DNA from: Serripes groenlandicus
Taxonomy: Eukaryota; Mollusca; Bivalvia; Cardiida; Cardiidae
Assembly (NCBI GenBank): GCA_031761405.1
Contig: JASEVX010000007.1
Coordinates: 28,112,859-28,176,858 of the forward strand
Direction of reading: 5' to 3'
Length of the DNA: 64,000 nt
Shown: piece after piece, positions 45,201-57,500 of the stretch
Layout: the number at the start of each line of letters is the position of its first letter
Position numbering within the stretch: the stretch's first letter is position 1
The notes under the pieces: model-generated
What the model saw: only the letters and a program-made list of their open reading frames with translations
Told to the model about the DNA's origin: nothing
Database searches by the model: none
Made by a program: the position numbers and the translations under genes

Positions 45201-48200
45201 TCGAGCTAAATATGGTGACAAAAGAAGAAATTGCTCAAAATGAGCAATTTCTTCTTTTGCCACAATTTTTTCAACTTTTAGTCATAGGTTATCCATTCAA
45301 TTATAGAGATTTTCTATCTTTTGACAAAAAAAGTTCAAAGTTGTCTGCTGCAGAATTGTCTTATCCCTTTCCAGCATGCAGACAAATTTTGAAAACTTTT
45401 TGACCAAAGAGAACTTGCTCATAATGAACAGATTCTCTTTTTTCCTCAATATTTTCAACTCTACTCAATACATGTAATTCTACTTCCACTAAAACAGGTT
45501 TTCCCATGTGTTTGCTTAGATGTGTTCAGTCATCTGCTACAAATTCGTTGTATGTGGGAAAGGTTTATCTGATATAATAATTTAACCCTTTCCCTCATAT
45601 AGACGCTTTCTGACGCCTCTGCAGCAGACAGCTATTTGAAAACATAGTGACAAAGGAAGAAATTGCACAAAACGTGCAATTTCTTCCTTTGCCACAATGT
45701 TTCCCACTTTTAGTCATGGGTTATCCATTCAATTATAGAGATTTTCTACTTTTTGACAAAATATGTTCAAAGTCGTCTGCTGCAAAATTGTCGTATGGGG
45801 GAAAGAGTTAACCTTTTCCCACAACAGACGACTTTGCACAAATGTGGAATATCCTTATAAATCAAAGCATAAGTATGGAATAGAGCTTTAAACATGTTTT
45901 GAGCAATTTAACCTTTTGCCAAATTGTTTTTTCAATAGTTGTCTGCTGCAGAGGCACCAGAAAGGGTCTATATGTGGGAAAGGGTTAAGAGCTCTCAGAT
46001 CTGAAAACATCTGAGGAAGAAGATGAGTATCTTGGCAGCAACAAAATTGCAACAATATAAACATTTGAAAAGGAGGTCAAGGGTCAATAAGATCGGTGTT
46101 AACCCTTTACCACATTACCACACACAACCAATCTGCAGCAGACGCCTTTGAAGACATTTAGTCAAAATTACCGTAACTCTCTACAGTGTATAAATGAAAG
46201 AATAATTATTGAATATAGTTGAAAGACATTGTAGCAAAAGGGGAAATTGTTCATCATGAGCAATTTCTCCTTTTGTCACAATGTTTTCAAATGTCATCTG
46301 CTACAGAGGCCTGAGGAAGCATCTGTATGAGGTAAAGGGTTAAGGTCAGGATTTTCAATGAGAGTTTCAGTTATAACAAGACAATATAGTATAGTATCCA
46401 TCATACAAGTGTGACTAAACCAGTCTTGGAAATGTAAGATGGCACTCCACCATGATCACAGCAAGAGGGATCAAACCTTGTCTGTACGGTCTTTACCCAT
46501 TCCCACATATTCTTGCTTCCATAATAGGTAATTTCTCCTTTTTCCATAATGTTTTCAATTTTATTTAAAAATAGTTCTTTCATTTATGGACGGTTTCCAT
46601 ATTTTTGTCTGAATGTTTTTAAAGTATCTGCTGCATATTTATTGTGTGTGTGATTTCTTTTGTTTTATTGGGGTTTTACGCCCCTTTCAACAATATTTCA
46701 GTTATATCACGGCGACAGTTCACTTATTCATGATCCCTGGGTAAACAAACCAGTACTAGGCTAGAAAATGTGCCTTGCCCCAAGGCACTCCACCATGACT
46801 GTCGTGCCACAACTGGGGATCGAACCCGGGACACCAGGGTGTGTGGGAAAGAGTTTCACTCTAGGCAATAACTACCTTTTCATTAAGAGAAATTTTCAAC
46901 CTGTTTAACCATCTAGGCAAAATATAGAAAATTTCTATAAATAAAAATATAAGTATTGAATAAAGATGAAAACATTGTTACAAATGGAGAAATTGCTCAT
47001 AAGGGGCACTTTATGAATTTGCCACAATGTTTTTAAAACACATCTACAAATGCGCCTGCATCATGAAATTTCCGTACCTTCATGCCTAGTTAAGACCTCG
47101 CCAGTCTCGTGGTGTACCACATCTCCTGAAGTAGGCTCCATATACTCTTCTATAAAATCATGAAAGTTTCGCTTCCCAATAAAACATATCCCCATACTCT
47201 GAAATTAACATACAGGAAACATGATTCGAGTTATATTCAAACAAATTGACCACCATTTCCCACATACAACATATTTGCAGCAGACAACTTTGAAAACATC
47301 AAGGCAAAAATATGGAAAATCTCTTTTTCCACATATAACAAATCTGCAGCAGATAGCTTTGAAAACATAGTGGCAAAATCCTGAAAAATCTCCATAAGAA
47401 ATAGCTTAATTGTTGAGCAATTAAATCTTTGGCCACAATGTTTTCAAAAGTCGTCTACTGCTATTACGTCAAAATGTGTCTGGGAAAGGGTAAAAGAATA
47501 ATATTTATGAAAAAAATAAAAATCTCCTTTTGCCATGTTTTCATTTTTTATTTTCAAAATTTGTACAAATATGCTGAATATGCATCAATATTGGTCTGTG
47601 TGTGGCAAAGGGTCAAGGTCTTAATTTACATAAAGATATCCCAATTCAAGACTTATCCAAATTGAAAGCATTCATATACCTAGATAAGGTGGATAAGACA
47701 TTCGATTAGATCACTATACCTTCTATAGAGATATCCAATGTTTATAACTAGATGTTGTAAAAGAGAGAACACGTGTCGCTTGCCAATAAGTGGCAGTGTG
47801 AGAAATAGGACAAAGGAGAAGGGATCCTTATGTGTCACCCAACTCAAGCTGGTGACACCAAAAGTTAGACATACTGAGCAGTTTATAAACATCAACAACA
47901 ATTCCTTTACCTCCCTTTTGTCTGCTATTTTTTCAAGACCATTTTCTCTTGCAATTTGTTTCACGTCTGTCTTTAGCATGGTTCCCAATGGAAACAGGTG
48001 TCTTTGTAATGCTTTTTGTGGAACTTGGGAAAGAAACAGAGACTGGCACTTTTTCGGATCTACAGCTCTTAAAAGATCAACACCTATAATTGAATATATT
48101 TTTTACAGATTGTTTGTTTTGAGCAATGTCTCCTTTTCAAACAATGTTTTTATAAGTAATCTGCAAAACAAAATTTCAAAAGTAGACTGGATTAAGTAAA

Positions 48201-51200
48201 ATGTTAACATGTCCATTTGTTTGACAAATCCCATGAGAACATAGTGGGAAAAGAAGATATCGCTTAAAATGCAATTTCTCCAGAATTTGCTTTAAACTTC
48301 AAAATCCTTTAACTGGTCTTTTTTCCCTCAAAATCACTTTTTTAAATTTTGATAATTCTTAAAAAATATATATACGGTAATGGAAATTAAGTTTATAATT
48401 AGTTAGGCTACATTTGAAAAAAATGTAAGCTCAATACATTATACTAATTGATTGCTTACAGTTCAACAGCATTTTCAACAGTATTTCAGTTATATCACGG
48501 CAGCAAGTTCACCTAATGTGTGCTTCCTAGCTTTCTTGGCACCAGTTCTCCAACAGAAACAGAATGATGCAAGACTTTTGTTAATCACCAGAAAGAATGA
48601 ATGGCTGAGGGGTGGTTCCAACTCATGACCCCTGAATTAATAGTTCTCGAATTTACCAACTGAGCAATTGTGACTTGACTATGCATAAAACATGTACATC
48701 TATGTGTATAATAATAGCAAATATACATGTACAAGGAAAAGTCATTATAATAGCCGACACCAGTCTCTGATCCAGCATGAAGGCAAAATAAGACAGGATG
48801 TTCCATGGAATGGTTCGTGTAATCTTTCATTTACAGTTGCCTGCAATGGTTCAAGTACATTTTCATTGACAGTTGCCTGCAATGGTTCAAGTACATTTTC
48901 ATTAACAGTTGCCTGGAATGGTTTCTTGTAATCTTTCAATGACAATTGCCTGGAATGGTTCATGTATTCTGTCAATGACATTTGCATGGAATGATTCAAG
49001 TAATCTTTCATTTACAGTTGCCTGGCATGGTTCATGTAATCTTTCATTGACATTTGCTTGCAATGGTTCAAGTACATTTTCATTAACAGTTGCCTGGAAT
49101 GGTTTCTTGTAATCTTTCAATGACAATTGCTTGGAATGGTTCATGAATTATGTCAATGACAGTTGCATGGAATGGTTCGTGTAATCTTTCATTTTCAGTT
49201 GCCTGGAATGGTTTCTTATAATCTTTCATTTACAGTTGCCTGGCATGGTTCATGTTATCTTTCATTGACAGTTGCCAGCAATGGTTCATGTAATCTTTCA
49301 TTGACAGTTGCCTGGTATGGTTCATGTAATCTTTCATTGACAGTTGCCTGGAATGGATCATGTACTCTTTCATTTACAGTTGCCTGGAATGGTTTCTTGT
49401 AATCTTTCAATGACAATTGCCTGGAATGGTTCGTGTAATCTTTCATTTACAGTTGCCTGGTATGGTTCATGTAATCTTTCATTGACAGTTGCCTAAAATG
49501 GTTCATGTACTCTTTTATTGACAGTTGCCTGTAATGGTTCATGTACTCTTTCATTGACAGATGCATGGAATGGTTTGTTGTATTCTTTCATTGACAGTTG
49601 CCTGTAATGGTTTCTTGTTATATTTCAATGACAGTTGCCTGGAATGGTTCTTGTAATCTCTCATTGACAGTTGCCTCGTATGGTTCATGTTATCTTTCAA
49701 TGACAGTTGCATGGAGAGTGTCAGAGATCTAGATAGAGCTGAAGAGCGTTGTTAAAAAACAAGGAAACACATTGTTAGGTACATTAAACTGTAATTAATC
49801 TGTACCTTTCCCTGGATCGATTGTATGTAAGTCATAACCAACAGAGGTTCTTGCATAGTGACCAGAAGCAGTCGCATCAGCATCAAAGTGTTTTAAGGCA
49901 TATTGGTGAAACGCTTGAAACTTGATATATTTATTGCACAACACATCTGGGTTTGGAGTAAAACCTGTCTTTAAGTCTTTGATGAACGCACTGTAAAAAA
50001 AGAGACGATTTTACAAGTTTTTATTTTTTATACGGTATCAATCAGAGGTCCAGATAAGGAGGGGTTTGCAGCTCTTTTCCTCACAATATCTCTTGTATAA
50101 TCGGATATCCAACCAGACACTATGTTTTAGGTACTCAAAACAATCGTTTCATTGAGGCGATTCTTTTGAGTACCCACAAGATACAGATAAAATAAGGATT
50201 TAGAACAAGCAAAACACTCCTTATCTAGAGCTCTGAACAAAGTTTCAGAAAAAGGTTATATCTCATGATCTTTAATCTTTATTGGACCTCAAATCCTTGG
50301 TTGTGGAAAGGGAAATATTTTTTTTAACCCTTTCCCACCAGCAGACATATATTGACATGTGTGCAGCAGACCTCTTCTGAAAATATTGTTGTAAATGGAG
50401 AAATTGCTCAAGATGAGCACTATTTCCTTTTGGCATTATATTTTTCTATCTGATAATTACAAGTGTATTATTAGAGAATTTCCATATCTTCGCCTAGATG
50501 TTTTCAAAGATGTCTGCTGCAGCTAATTAGTGGGTAAGGGCATCCGCAACATGGGTGATGATTGAGTAATAATAAAAATATCAAGAGACAGACCAGTTTA
50601 CTCCTCCTTGCCTATTGTAATACAGACATATACAAGTTGAAGTGTTGTGTCACCGAAATTAATTTTTTCAAGTCTGGGTCTACATTTACAGAGTCCCTAC
50701 AAGTTTCTCCTTAGATATGTATACATTGTTCAAATAATCGAATATAAACTCACATTTTTTTTACCTTTTAAACAGAGTGTTTGTAGACACATGTGTTGCT
50801 GCCCAATTAGCCAGTAAGTGAAAGCATGACTGACAGACAGTCAGATGATAAGGTTACCACTAACTTGTTTTCTGTCAGGCTTCACAAAAAAGATTTTAAC
50901 TTTCATAATCTTTGAAATTAAGAATCTTTAGCCAAGTGTAATCCTTTCCCATATGCTCGTCATCATATCATACAAGCTTTTATATACACAATGTACTTCA
51001 GAATGTTCATATTTTTTCCTAGATATTTTAGAAGTTATCTGCTGCAGATGTGTCTGAATGTGGGAATGGTTAATTTATCATAGACTGATGAATATTTTAC
51101 CTGAAGACTTCATTCCAGTATTCTTTAACAAAATTGACTTCAAAAAAAGGAATTTTTATCACATCACAGACATGTTTAGCATCATCCCTATCTAAGTCTG

Positions 51201-54023
51201 CCATGCAAACTCCATGTTCATTAGCTGAATCCCAGTTTTTCATAAACAGTCCAATTACTTCATAACCTGTGTGAGCGAAACAAGAACATAATGAATTTAC
51301 ATCAGGTCTCTGAAAATAGTGAACATTTATTAACTGAAGCCAACTAAATAAATTATGTGCATTTAAAAAATGGTACCTTTAAGACAAGTAATCCCATTCA
51401 CATGGTGGCCCAGTACTGCTCACCCGAGTACCATGTCTCAGTATTCATAAATGAAACATCCCTTTCCCACATAATAACACTTTCTGATGCCTCTGCAGCA
51501 GATGATTTTGAAAACATTGTGGCAAAAGAAGATATTGCTCATAAAATGCAATTTCTACTTTTGCAATTCAAAAATGTTGCCTATACTAGGTTTCACAGAG
51601 TCAACAAGATTTGTTATCAAATTTGGTCTACTGATCTAGTTTTTGATCAATCATGATTAATTGTTGTAAATATAACCAGGTCAAAGATCATACAACAAAG
51701 CAGAGACATATCAATACATAGATTCTGAACTCAGAATAGGCAAAGAACAAATCTCAAAGGTATGGCGAGATGTGTAAATCCCGTGACTAATTAAGCAATT
51801 AGCCGTCTCTGCTGTATGACATCATGATCATACATTGATATATCCTTTTATTCAAGACTTATTTCAAACAGAGACATATAAACACATATATGTTTATATG
51901 TCTCTGTTTTAAACTTCTATTTCAGTTTTGCTATGTTCATGTTTAAAGTCATTTTATATCTCTATTGACCTGCATGTAAAAAAAGATATATCCCAGTTTT
52001 GAGCTTAGCAGTAAATTGTTAATTTGTTTAAGGCCAAGGAGCCTACATACACAATTATATGGACCTTGGGAGAATCCAAGGTGACTATTTAAGAAAGGGC
52101 ATAACTACTTATTAATTGTGGATCACTACTTTCAGCAATATATGCTTGTCATGAGTTGTCCAGCATCTGTGTCATCCATCTGTGAGAAACTTTTATGAAC
52201 CCTGTCAAATTAAACAATATCTTGCCGTGTAAGGAATCTCTGTATTTAGATGTCTCTGAACACATGTGTTTGATGTCATTCATTAAAGCCAGAGTGAGAC
52301 GACTGCTGTTTTACCATGAAAACATTTCCGTAAAGGCAAAAACGAGTTTTCATTAAAAATACAAAAACATAAAAAAAAATGTTATTACTTAAAGTAAACG
52401 TAATTTAAAAGGATATGTCCGGGTATAGCTAGATAGCGAAAACAACTTGTTTTCGCGAAAACAACTTATCAGTCACGAAAACAACTTTTTATATGACTTT
52501 AAAACCCATGTAACAATATTTTTACATTAAATATCACTTAAACAACACATGATAAATGGATTTATAACAAATTAAATCCATTTTTTAACATTATTTTGTA
52601 CTTATTATCGAAAAAAATGTATTTCGGGATCGGCATAGGCTAAAACACATATAAATGCGTACATTATGCTGGTGAAACGTAATATGTCGTCTCATTGTTG
52701 ACGGGAAAACTAGAACGAATAGTTTAATATGTATTCGAAAAAAAAAGTATTTACTAAATTATTCTGCAATAGATTCAGGAAAACATTAAGACAAATGTAA
52801 ACAAAAAGTTTTCGTTCGACAAGTCATTTTGATTAGAGAAGTTGTTTTCGTAAAACAAGATATTTTCGTAGGACAAGTCATTTTCGTTAGAGGAGTCATT
52901 TTTGTGGGAAAAGTCGTTTTCGTTAGAGAAGATGATTTCTTATACAAACTTAACCAAGTCATTTTCGTTAGAGAGTTGTTTTCGTAGGACAAGTTGTTTT
53001 CGTAGGACAAGTTGTTTTCGTGGGAAAAGTCATTTTCGTTAGAGAAGTTGGTATGTAGACCAAGTCATTTCTATTTCGCGATAATAAACACTATTACAAA
53101 CTGTTAAAATGTATTGTAATATGTTCGTGCATGTGCTATTAAATTAAAAATTATGAACAAATATGGTTTTATGGCCGTTATACAACTGTAAAAAGTTGTT
53201 TTCGTGACAGCCAGTTGTTTTCGTGAGCCGATTCTATTTATTTATATGCGTTAGCCTATGCCACTCTGTAATTTTTCTATTTTGCGATGATAAATACAAA
53301 AACACTATTACAAACTGTTAAAATGTATTGTTATATGTTTGTGCATGTACTATTTTAAAAGTTAATAATTATGAAAAATTAGGGTTATATGGGTTTTATA
53401 GTCATATAAAAAGTTGTTTTCGTGAGCCGGTTCTATTTATTTATGTGCGTTTTAGCCTATGCCACTCAGTAATTTTTCTATTTCACGATAATAAGTACAA
53501 ACAACTTTTACAAACTGTTAAAATGTATTGTAATATGATCGTAAAAGTACTATTAGGTTAATAAATATGAAAAAAATATGGTTATATTGGTTTAATAGTC
53601 ATGTATAAAGCTGTTTTCGTGAGCCGATTCTATTTAATTATATGCATTTTAGCCTAGGCCTCTCTGTAATTGTTCTATTTCGCGATAATAAGTACAAAAA
53701 CACTATAACAAACTGTTAAAATGTATTGTAATATGTTCTTGAATGTGCTATTATGTTAATAAATTTGAAAAATTATGGTTATATGGACTTTAAAGTCATA
53801 TATACAGTTGTTTTCGTAACATCCATGTTGTTTTCGCTATCTAGCTATACCGGATATGTCCCTATGTATGTCATGAAATAAATTGCACGAGAAGATAATG
53901 CTTTTGAGCATATATATATATACCTTTTCTTTTCAAAAGCAGAGCTGTTACGGCACTGTCGACACCTCCTGACATTCCACAAACAACCCGTTTCACCTGG
54001 CGTAGGCTCCGTGTTAGCCTCAT
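42256..54023 (-). CDS. TRMU: Mitochondrial tRNA-specific 2-thiouridylase 1, complete
   Basis: Seven exons on the minus strand join to a 400-residue protein plus stop: 53,924-54,023; 51,101-51,266; 49,806-49,990; 47,911-48,083; 47,078-47,198; 44,873-44,979; 42,256-42,606. All introns are GT-AG and phases match. The enzyme (MnmA/TRMU family) uses ATP and a persulfide to thiolate U34 of mitochondrial tRNAs for Lys, Glu and Gln. Visible features: a short Arg-rich start ([12 protein letters not shown]) that could aid mitochondrial import; the PP-loop SGGVDS (residues 18-23); the GLFMKNWD segment; the first catalytic Cys in NPDVLCN (Cys107); GHYAR; FLSQV; the second catalytic Cys in GICFIGKR (Cys213); and a C-terminal beta-barrel segment with [15 protein letters not shown]. 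The human protein is about 421 residues, so this is full length. The start is the ATG at 54,023, preceded by a 5' UTR. Introns are filled with repeats. Confidence 0.95.
42840..44566. mobile_element. Composite repeat block in the last TRMU intron
   Basis: Two starts of AAGAGGG(C/T)CATGATTGCC-type sequence (42,836 and 43,395) precede three to four diverged tandem units with GGCTTGAAGGAATCTGA and GGTGGCCATG. The block ends at GAGCACTTCATGCTCAATTG (about 44,205) and then a second repeat ending TTCGAAAAGTCGGGCTAAA (44,566). Pieces match the 1,330-4,170 element, inverted. Confidence 0.55.
45009..45370 (-). mobile_element. TTAA MITE split by another repeat
   Basis: The MITE end TTAACCCTTTCCCTCATA is followed, after CAGACAGCTTTTTAAA, by a roughly 140-bp insertion (AAGAGCCCCGCGTACGGCAC to AAAAGTCGAGCTAAA, 45,067-45,208). 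The MITE then resumes with its hairpin GAAATTGCTCAAAATGAGCA. The right end is lost at about 45,365. Confidence 0.7.
45582..45811 (-). mobile_element. TTAA MITE, full length
   Basis: 230 bp, reverse, TTAA at both ends, GCACAAAACGTGC hairpin type. Its right TTAA (45,808-45,811) is also the left TTAA of a degraded CCCAC-type MITE running to about 45,989, so the two are directly abutted. Confidence 0.85.
46663..46842 (-). mobile_element. tRNA-derived SINE, reverse
   Basis: Same family as 5,702-5,923. Contains GTTTTACGCC, CACGGCGACAGTTCAC, CCAGTACTAGGCTAGAAAAT and the tRNA-like end GGGGATCGAACCCGGGAC. It is inserted into a MITE, since GTGTGTGGGAAAGAGTTT follows. Confidence 0.75.
48461..48680 (-). 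mobile_element. Diverged SINE, reverse
   Basis: Resembles the 19,017-19,321 family: TTTCAGTTATATCACGGC, AAGTTCACCTA, CACCAGTTCTCC, and a tRNA-like end at GGTGGTTCCAACTCATGACC. It is older than the 19-kb copy, with many changes and no visible target duplication. Confidence 0.6.
48802..49715. repeat. 36-bp minisatellite in TRMU intron 3, about 25 copies
   Basis: The unit CAGTTGCCTGGAATGGTTCA followed by TGTAATCTTTCATTGA repeats with moderate variation; some units differ by a TTTCTTGT variant in alternation. The open frames on both strands are due to the period being divisible by three. It lies about 90 bp downstream of the donor of the third TRMU exon. Confidence 0.95.
50041..50235. mobile_element. 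Hairpin MITE copy
   Basis: Ends AGGTCCAGATAAGGAGGGG and CACTCCTTATCTAGAGCTCT are inverted repeats. The centre is GGTACTCAAAACAATCGTTTC paired with GAGGCGATTCTTTTGAGTACC. It lies in TRMU intron 2. Confidence 0.8.
51690..51920. repeat. Long hairpin repeat
   Basis: The right part (51,867-51,912) is a near-perfect palindrome: AAACAGAGACATATAAACAC... and its inverse ...GTTTATATGTCTCTGTTT. The left part carries related inverted words (GCAGAGACATATCAATACAT with CATTGATATAT and GTCTCTGCTGTATGA). It is probably a MITE with an ATATGTCTCTG terminus. Confidence 0.65.
52419..53853. mobile_element. 1.4-kb inverted-repeat element in TRMU intron 1
   Basis: The left end CCGGGTATAGCTAGATAGCG (then AAAACAAC) and the right end (GTTGTTTT then CGCTATCTAGCTATACCGG) are inverted, about 27 bp, flanked by a candidate 6-bp duplication ATATGT (52,413-52,418 and 53,854-53,859). 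Inside are short GTTGTTTTCGT/GTCATTTTCGTTAG repeats (52,800-53,050) and four tandem copies of about 200 bp (53,085-53,820). No transposase frame is present, so it is non-autonomous. Confidence 0.8.
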
Positions 54024-54531
54024 ACTGCAACAGTGGACAGAAATAAACTTTTATCAACTTTTTACTGCACTGAGTCCATTAAACTTCTGAGAAATTTGGC
54101 GTGTTTGTTTGTTCGTAGATTAAATAATTGGTGGAAAATTTAAAATGAATTTCGGAACATAATCTCAGCTTTGATAATTTTATATTCTATGAAAATATGC
54201 AAATAATTTAAGATGGTACATGATAAATATAAATATTTATGTGCATTACTTAATAATGTTCTATTTTGATTTAGAATATGTTCAACATAATCTGTAAGTA
54301 CAAAACAAGCAAGTTAAAATACAACAACAACGATTTGACTTCGAGTTTTCTTATACTGTATTTGATTGGTTAATTGTTTCATTTGAACCAATCAGGGTTC
54401 GCAATAAAAACTTCCCCATTGTTTACGGAAGTTGTAGATTCGTGGTGGCCGAGATAACGTCTATCAAAATTTATTTTACGCAGACGATCCGACCCGCACA
54501 ATGTCACATGACACTGGTTAAAGGCTAAATA
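54024..54531. promoter_or_regulatory. Shared divergent promoter of TRMU and MTMR14
   Basis: The two start codons are 508 bp apart, head to head. The region contains opposed CCAAT boxes (ATTGG at 54,365-54,369 and CCAAT at 54,388-54,392, likely NF-Y sites) and an ETS-type CGGAAGT (54,426-54,432). No TATA box is placed near either start. Divergent CCAAT/ETS promoters are common for housekeeping pairs; the assignment here is inferred from motifs and spacing. Confidence 0.65.
54501..54521 (+). promoter_or_regulatory. Short upstream ORF before MTMR14
   Basis: ATG at 54,501 opens six codons and stops at TAA 54,519-54,521, 11 nt before the MTMR14 start. If included in the transcript it could dampen initiation at the main ATG. 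Confidence 0.4.
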
Positions 54532-57500
54532 ATGAGTCAGGAAATCACAGATGAAGTACTGCACGAAGAGATTCACACTTTTCTCGAACATTTCTCCAAG
54601 AATACCCACCGAGTTAAAGGGGACGGAAAAGTATGGTTCCTTATGTCCTTCTTACTTTCACTTTTCACTAAATATAAACATAAGGTAAAGTTTGGCAGGA
54701 ATTAGTAAATGCTCTCTTTTGTACGAGAGGCCGCGACTTCGATATCCGGCCGTGTCATACCAATAACTTAAAAAATGTTGAAAACGGCTTAATACACCAA
54801 ACAATCATCAAATCAATCTCTCTCTCACCCTTCCTTGACGAGCCCGGGTAGCTCAGTCACTAGCGACGCAGGCTGTCAATCCAGGGCTTGTCAGTTCGAC
54901 TCCTAGCTCAGCCAACATTCTTTCCGACGTTTGACAAAAGTCACTGTGACATGCGTCGTTCGTCTTTTACCAATGGGTTGTTTAACAGTCTATGTGGAAA
55001 AGCAGCCAGTTGCTTGGAAAGTATGGTGCGTTGTGTACTGGAGTGGGAAAACCAGTAAACGCATGAGTAGCATTCTACAGAGTTAACAAGATTTCCCCTC
55101 AATTTGGCCTAGTGAATAGTGATAGAATTCTATTTTAACCCTTTCCCTCATATAGACGCTTTCTGACGCCTCTGCAGCAGACGGCTTTTTGAAAACATAG
55201 TGACAAAAGAAGAAATTGTACAAAACGTGCAATTTCTCCTTTTGCCACAATGTTTTCCACTTTTTGCCATAGGTTATCCATTCAATTATGGAGATTTTCT
55301 ATGTTTTGACAAAATACGTTCAAAGTCGTCTGCTGCAGAATTGTTGTATGAGGAAAAGGGTTAAGCAAGGGATACCTGATAACTGAAGCATGACCTAATC
55401 CATACACACTAATTAGAAGACATAGATTAATTATATAACCAAGTGAAGGCTGTCCCTTCTTAAAAAAGAGAATATTCACAGTAGAAATTGTATTGGTAAA
55501 AGATAGGTCACTTGAAAACCGGGTAACTTTATAGATCCGTCTCCTACGGTACAAAAATGCCTGACTGATTGTTGAGACACTGTCCTATATTTTCTTAAAT
55601 TTTACACATGCTTATCCAGTTGTGAACAATAAGAAGCTTACTCGAAAATTCAAATCATAAACAAATTGTTTTTTTTGTGGGGTTTTCATCTTTGAAATCA
55701 AGTTAAGTTCAAAAGAGAAATATGGAGGACCCTGGATGTTATGAACTCCATCATTCAGCGTTCTTGGTTCTTATTGCTCAGATGATTTTCAACAAAAATT
55801 CATCGATTTCAAAATAAAATCCAGTAGAACACGATGGCATGTTGGCTCCCGTTGCAATCTTGAAAAAAGAGCCTATTTTCCTATTTAATTTGAAAATTTA
55901 ACCCCCCTAAATTTACAACTTCGAAAAAAAAAAATCCAAAAAAATAAGACAAATAATTCTGTAAAACATGGTAGTTGTTGCAAAACTGGAAAATAATACA
56001 TTTAGATGCACAAATGCACAAACCTGATTTTATAAATTCAAAAAAATCCAAAGAGAAAAAACAACTAAAACACGTAGTCCAAATTCAAGTAATATTATTG
56101 CTCCTAAATCATTTTCTAATCCTATAAAAAATATAAAGTGCGAAAATCAAACAAAGGGTTTTGTAGGCGTTGGGCATCCAGGTAGTAAACATCAAGTTAA
56201 ATTACGTCGCCATTAACAGGATGGAGTTTGAGCTGCGACAAATAAAAAACACCCATATAAATTAATGTCAAATTTACAATCCAATTACTAACTGCACTAA
56301 ACCTTTTTTTATGACGTAGCTCATTTGTGGGGGGAAATTGCTATGCTTCAATGATGTACAGAAAATAAAGGTCGCTAATTTTTTTTCACCCTTTCCAATC
56401 TGCTCACGCATTTTGATGCATCTGCAGCAGAGTTCTTTTGATAGTGTTGTGACAAAAGGAGTAATTAGTACATTTGTTTGAAATTGGATAAATTCAAATT
56501 GAAAAGGATTTTTTAAAGGATAGGAACATACATAATTATTTTTTCTTGTTTAACAACTTTAAAACTAGAAAAAAAATGTGAGGAATAGAAAGGAAATGAT
56601 GCATCGCTGATAACAAGCAGTTTTTCTTTTTCACACAATGTTTTTAAAAGCTGTCTGCTACATCTGCATTTAAAGCTATAAGTTTTGAGAATTATTTTTC
56701 TTTTAAGAGATAAAAATGTTGGAAAGGAAACATTGTTCGATTATTCATTTGAAAGCAGCAGACGACATTCAAAACAAGCGTACATTGCAAATGGCTGTTG
56801 GAATGAGTTTGTTTTTTACAACCCTCTATATTAGCCAATTTCGAAATCAAATTAAGTGAGGATTATATTCGTAGTTCAGCAACAGTATAATTATGCACAT
56901 GTATATAGACACCATATTCTGGCCTGCTAAAATAGGTTAGCTTTTGAGATGTGGAGATTAACGTGTATCCGGTTTTGGCATGTTGAGGCATATTACTTGT
57001 GATGGCTTTAATTTCTAACGGTTACTCGCAATACGATTCCAACGCGATGCTAGACCTTGGACCCCTAATATCGCGTTATACTGGAACTCCAGTGTACCTT
57101 TTTTAAATTAATAAAGGGAATGTAATTGTTAACTCATGAAAATTATATTATTAAAATGAGAATATCGTGTTAACCCCGCTTTCCAACATAAAGATGACAT
57201 CATGTCATTTGATGCTTCTGTAGAAGTCAACTCTGGAAAACATTGTGATAAAAGCACAACTTTCTCATAATGAACATTACCCAGGTCCCTCTTTTACCAC
57301 ATTGTTTTCAACTCTATTCAATAATGATGCTTTCATTTATAGATAATTTCAAAGTAATCTGCTGTAGATTTTTTTGTGTATTGGAAATGGGTTAACACTG
57401 AGGAGACTGGTTCACAATGAGCAATTTTTTCAAAATATTCTGCTGTAGAGATATTCAGAAAAGTCTATACCCTTTCCCACTTATAAATTGTCTACAACAG

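Noticed and set aside
47738..48199. 153-codon plus-strand frame
   Set aside because: It lies opposite TRMU exon 4 and its introns and is a shadow of that gene.
48692..49446. Several 60-90-codon frames on both strands
   Set aside because: Products of the 36-bp minisatellite in TRMU intron 3.
52786..53010. Minus-strand Thr/Lys-rich frame
   Set aside because: It lies in short GTTGTTTTCGT/CATTTTCGTTAG repeats inside the 1.4-kb inverted-repeat element.
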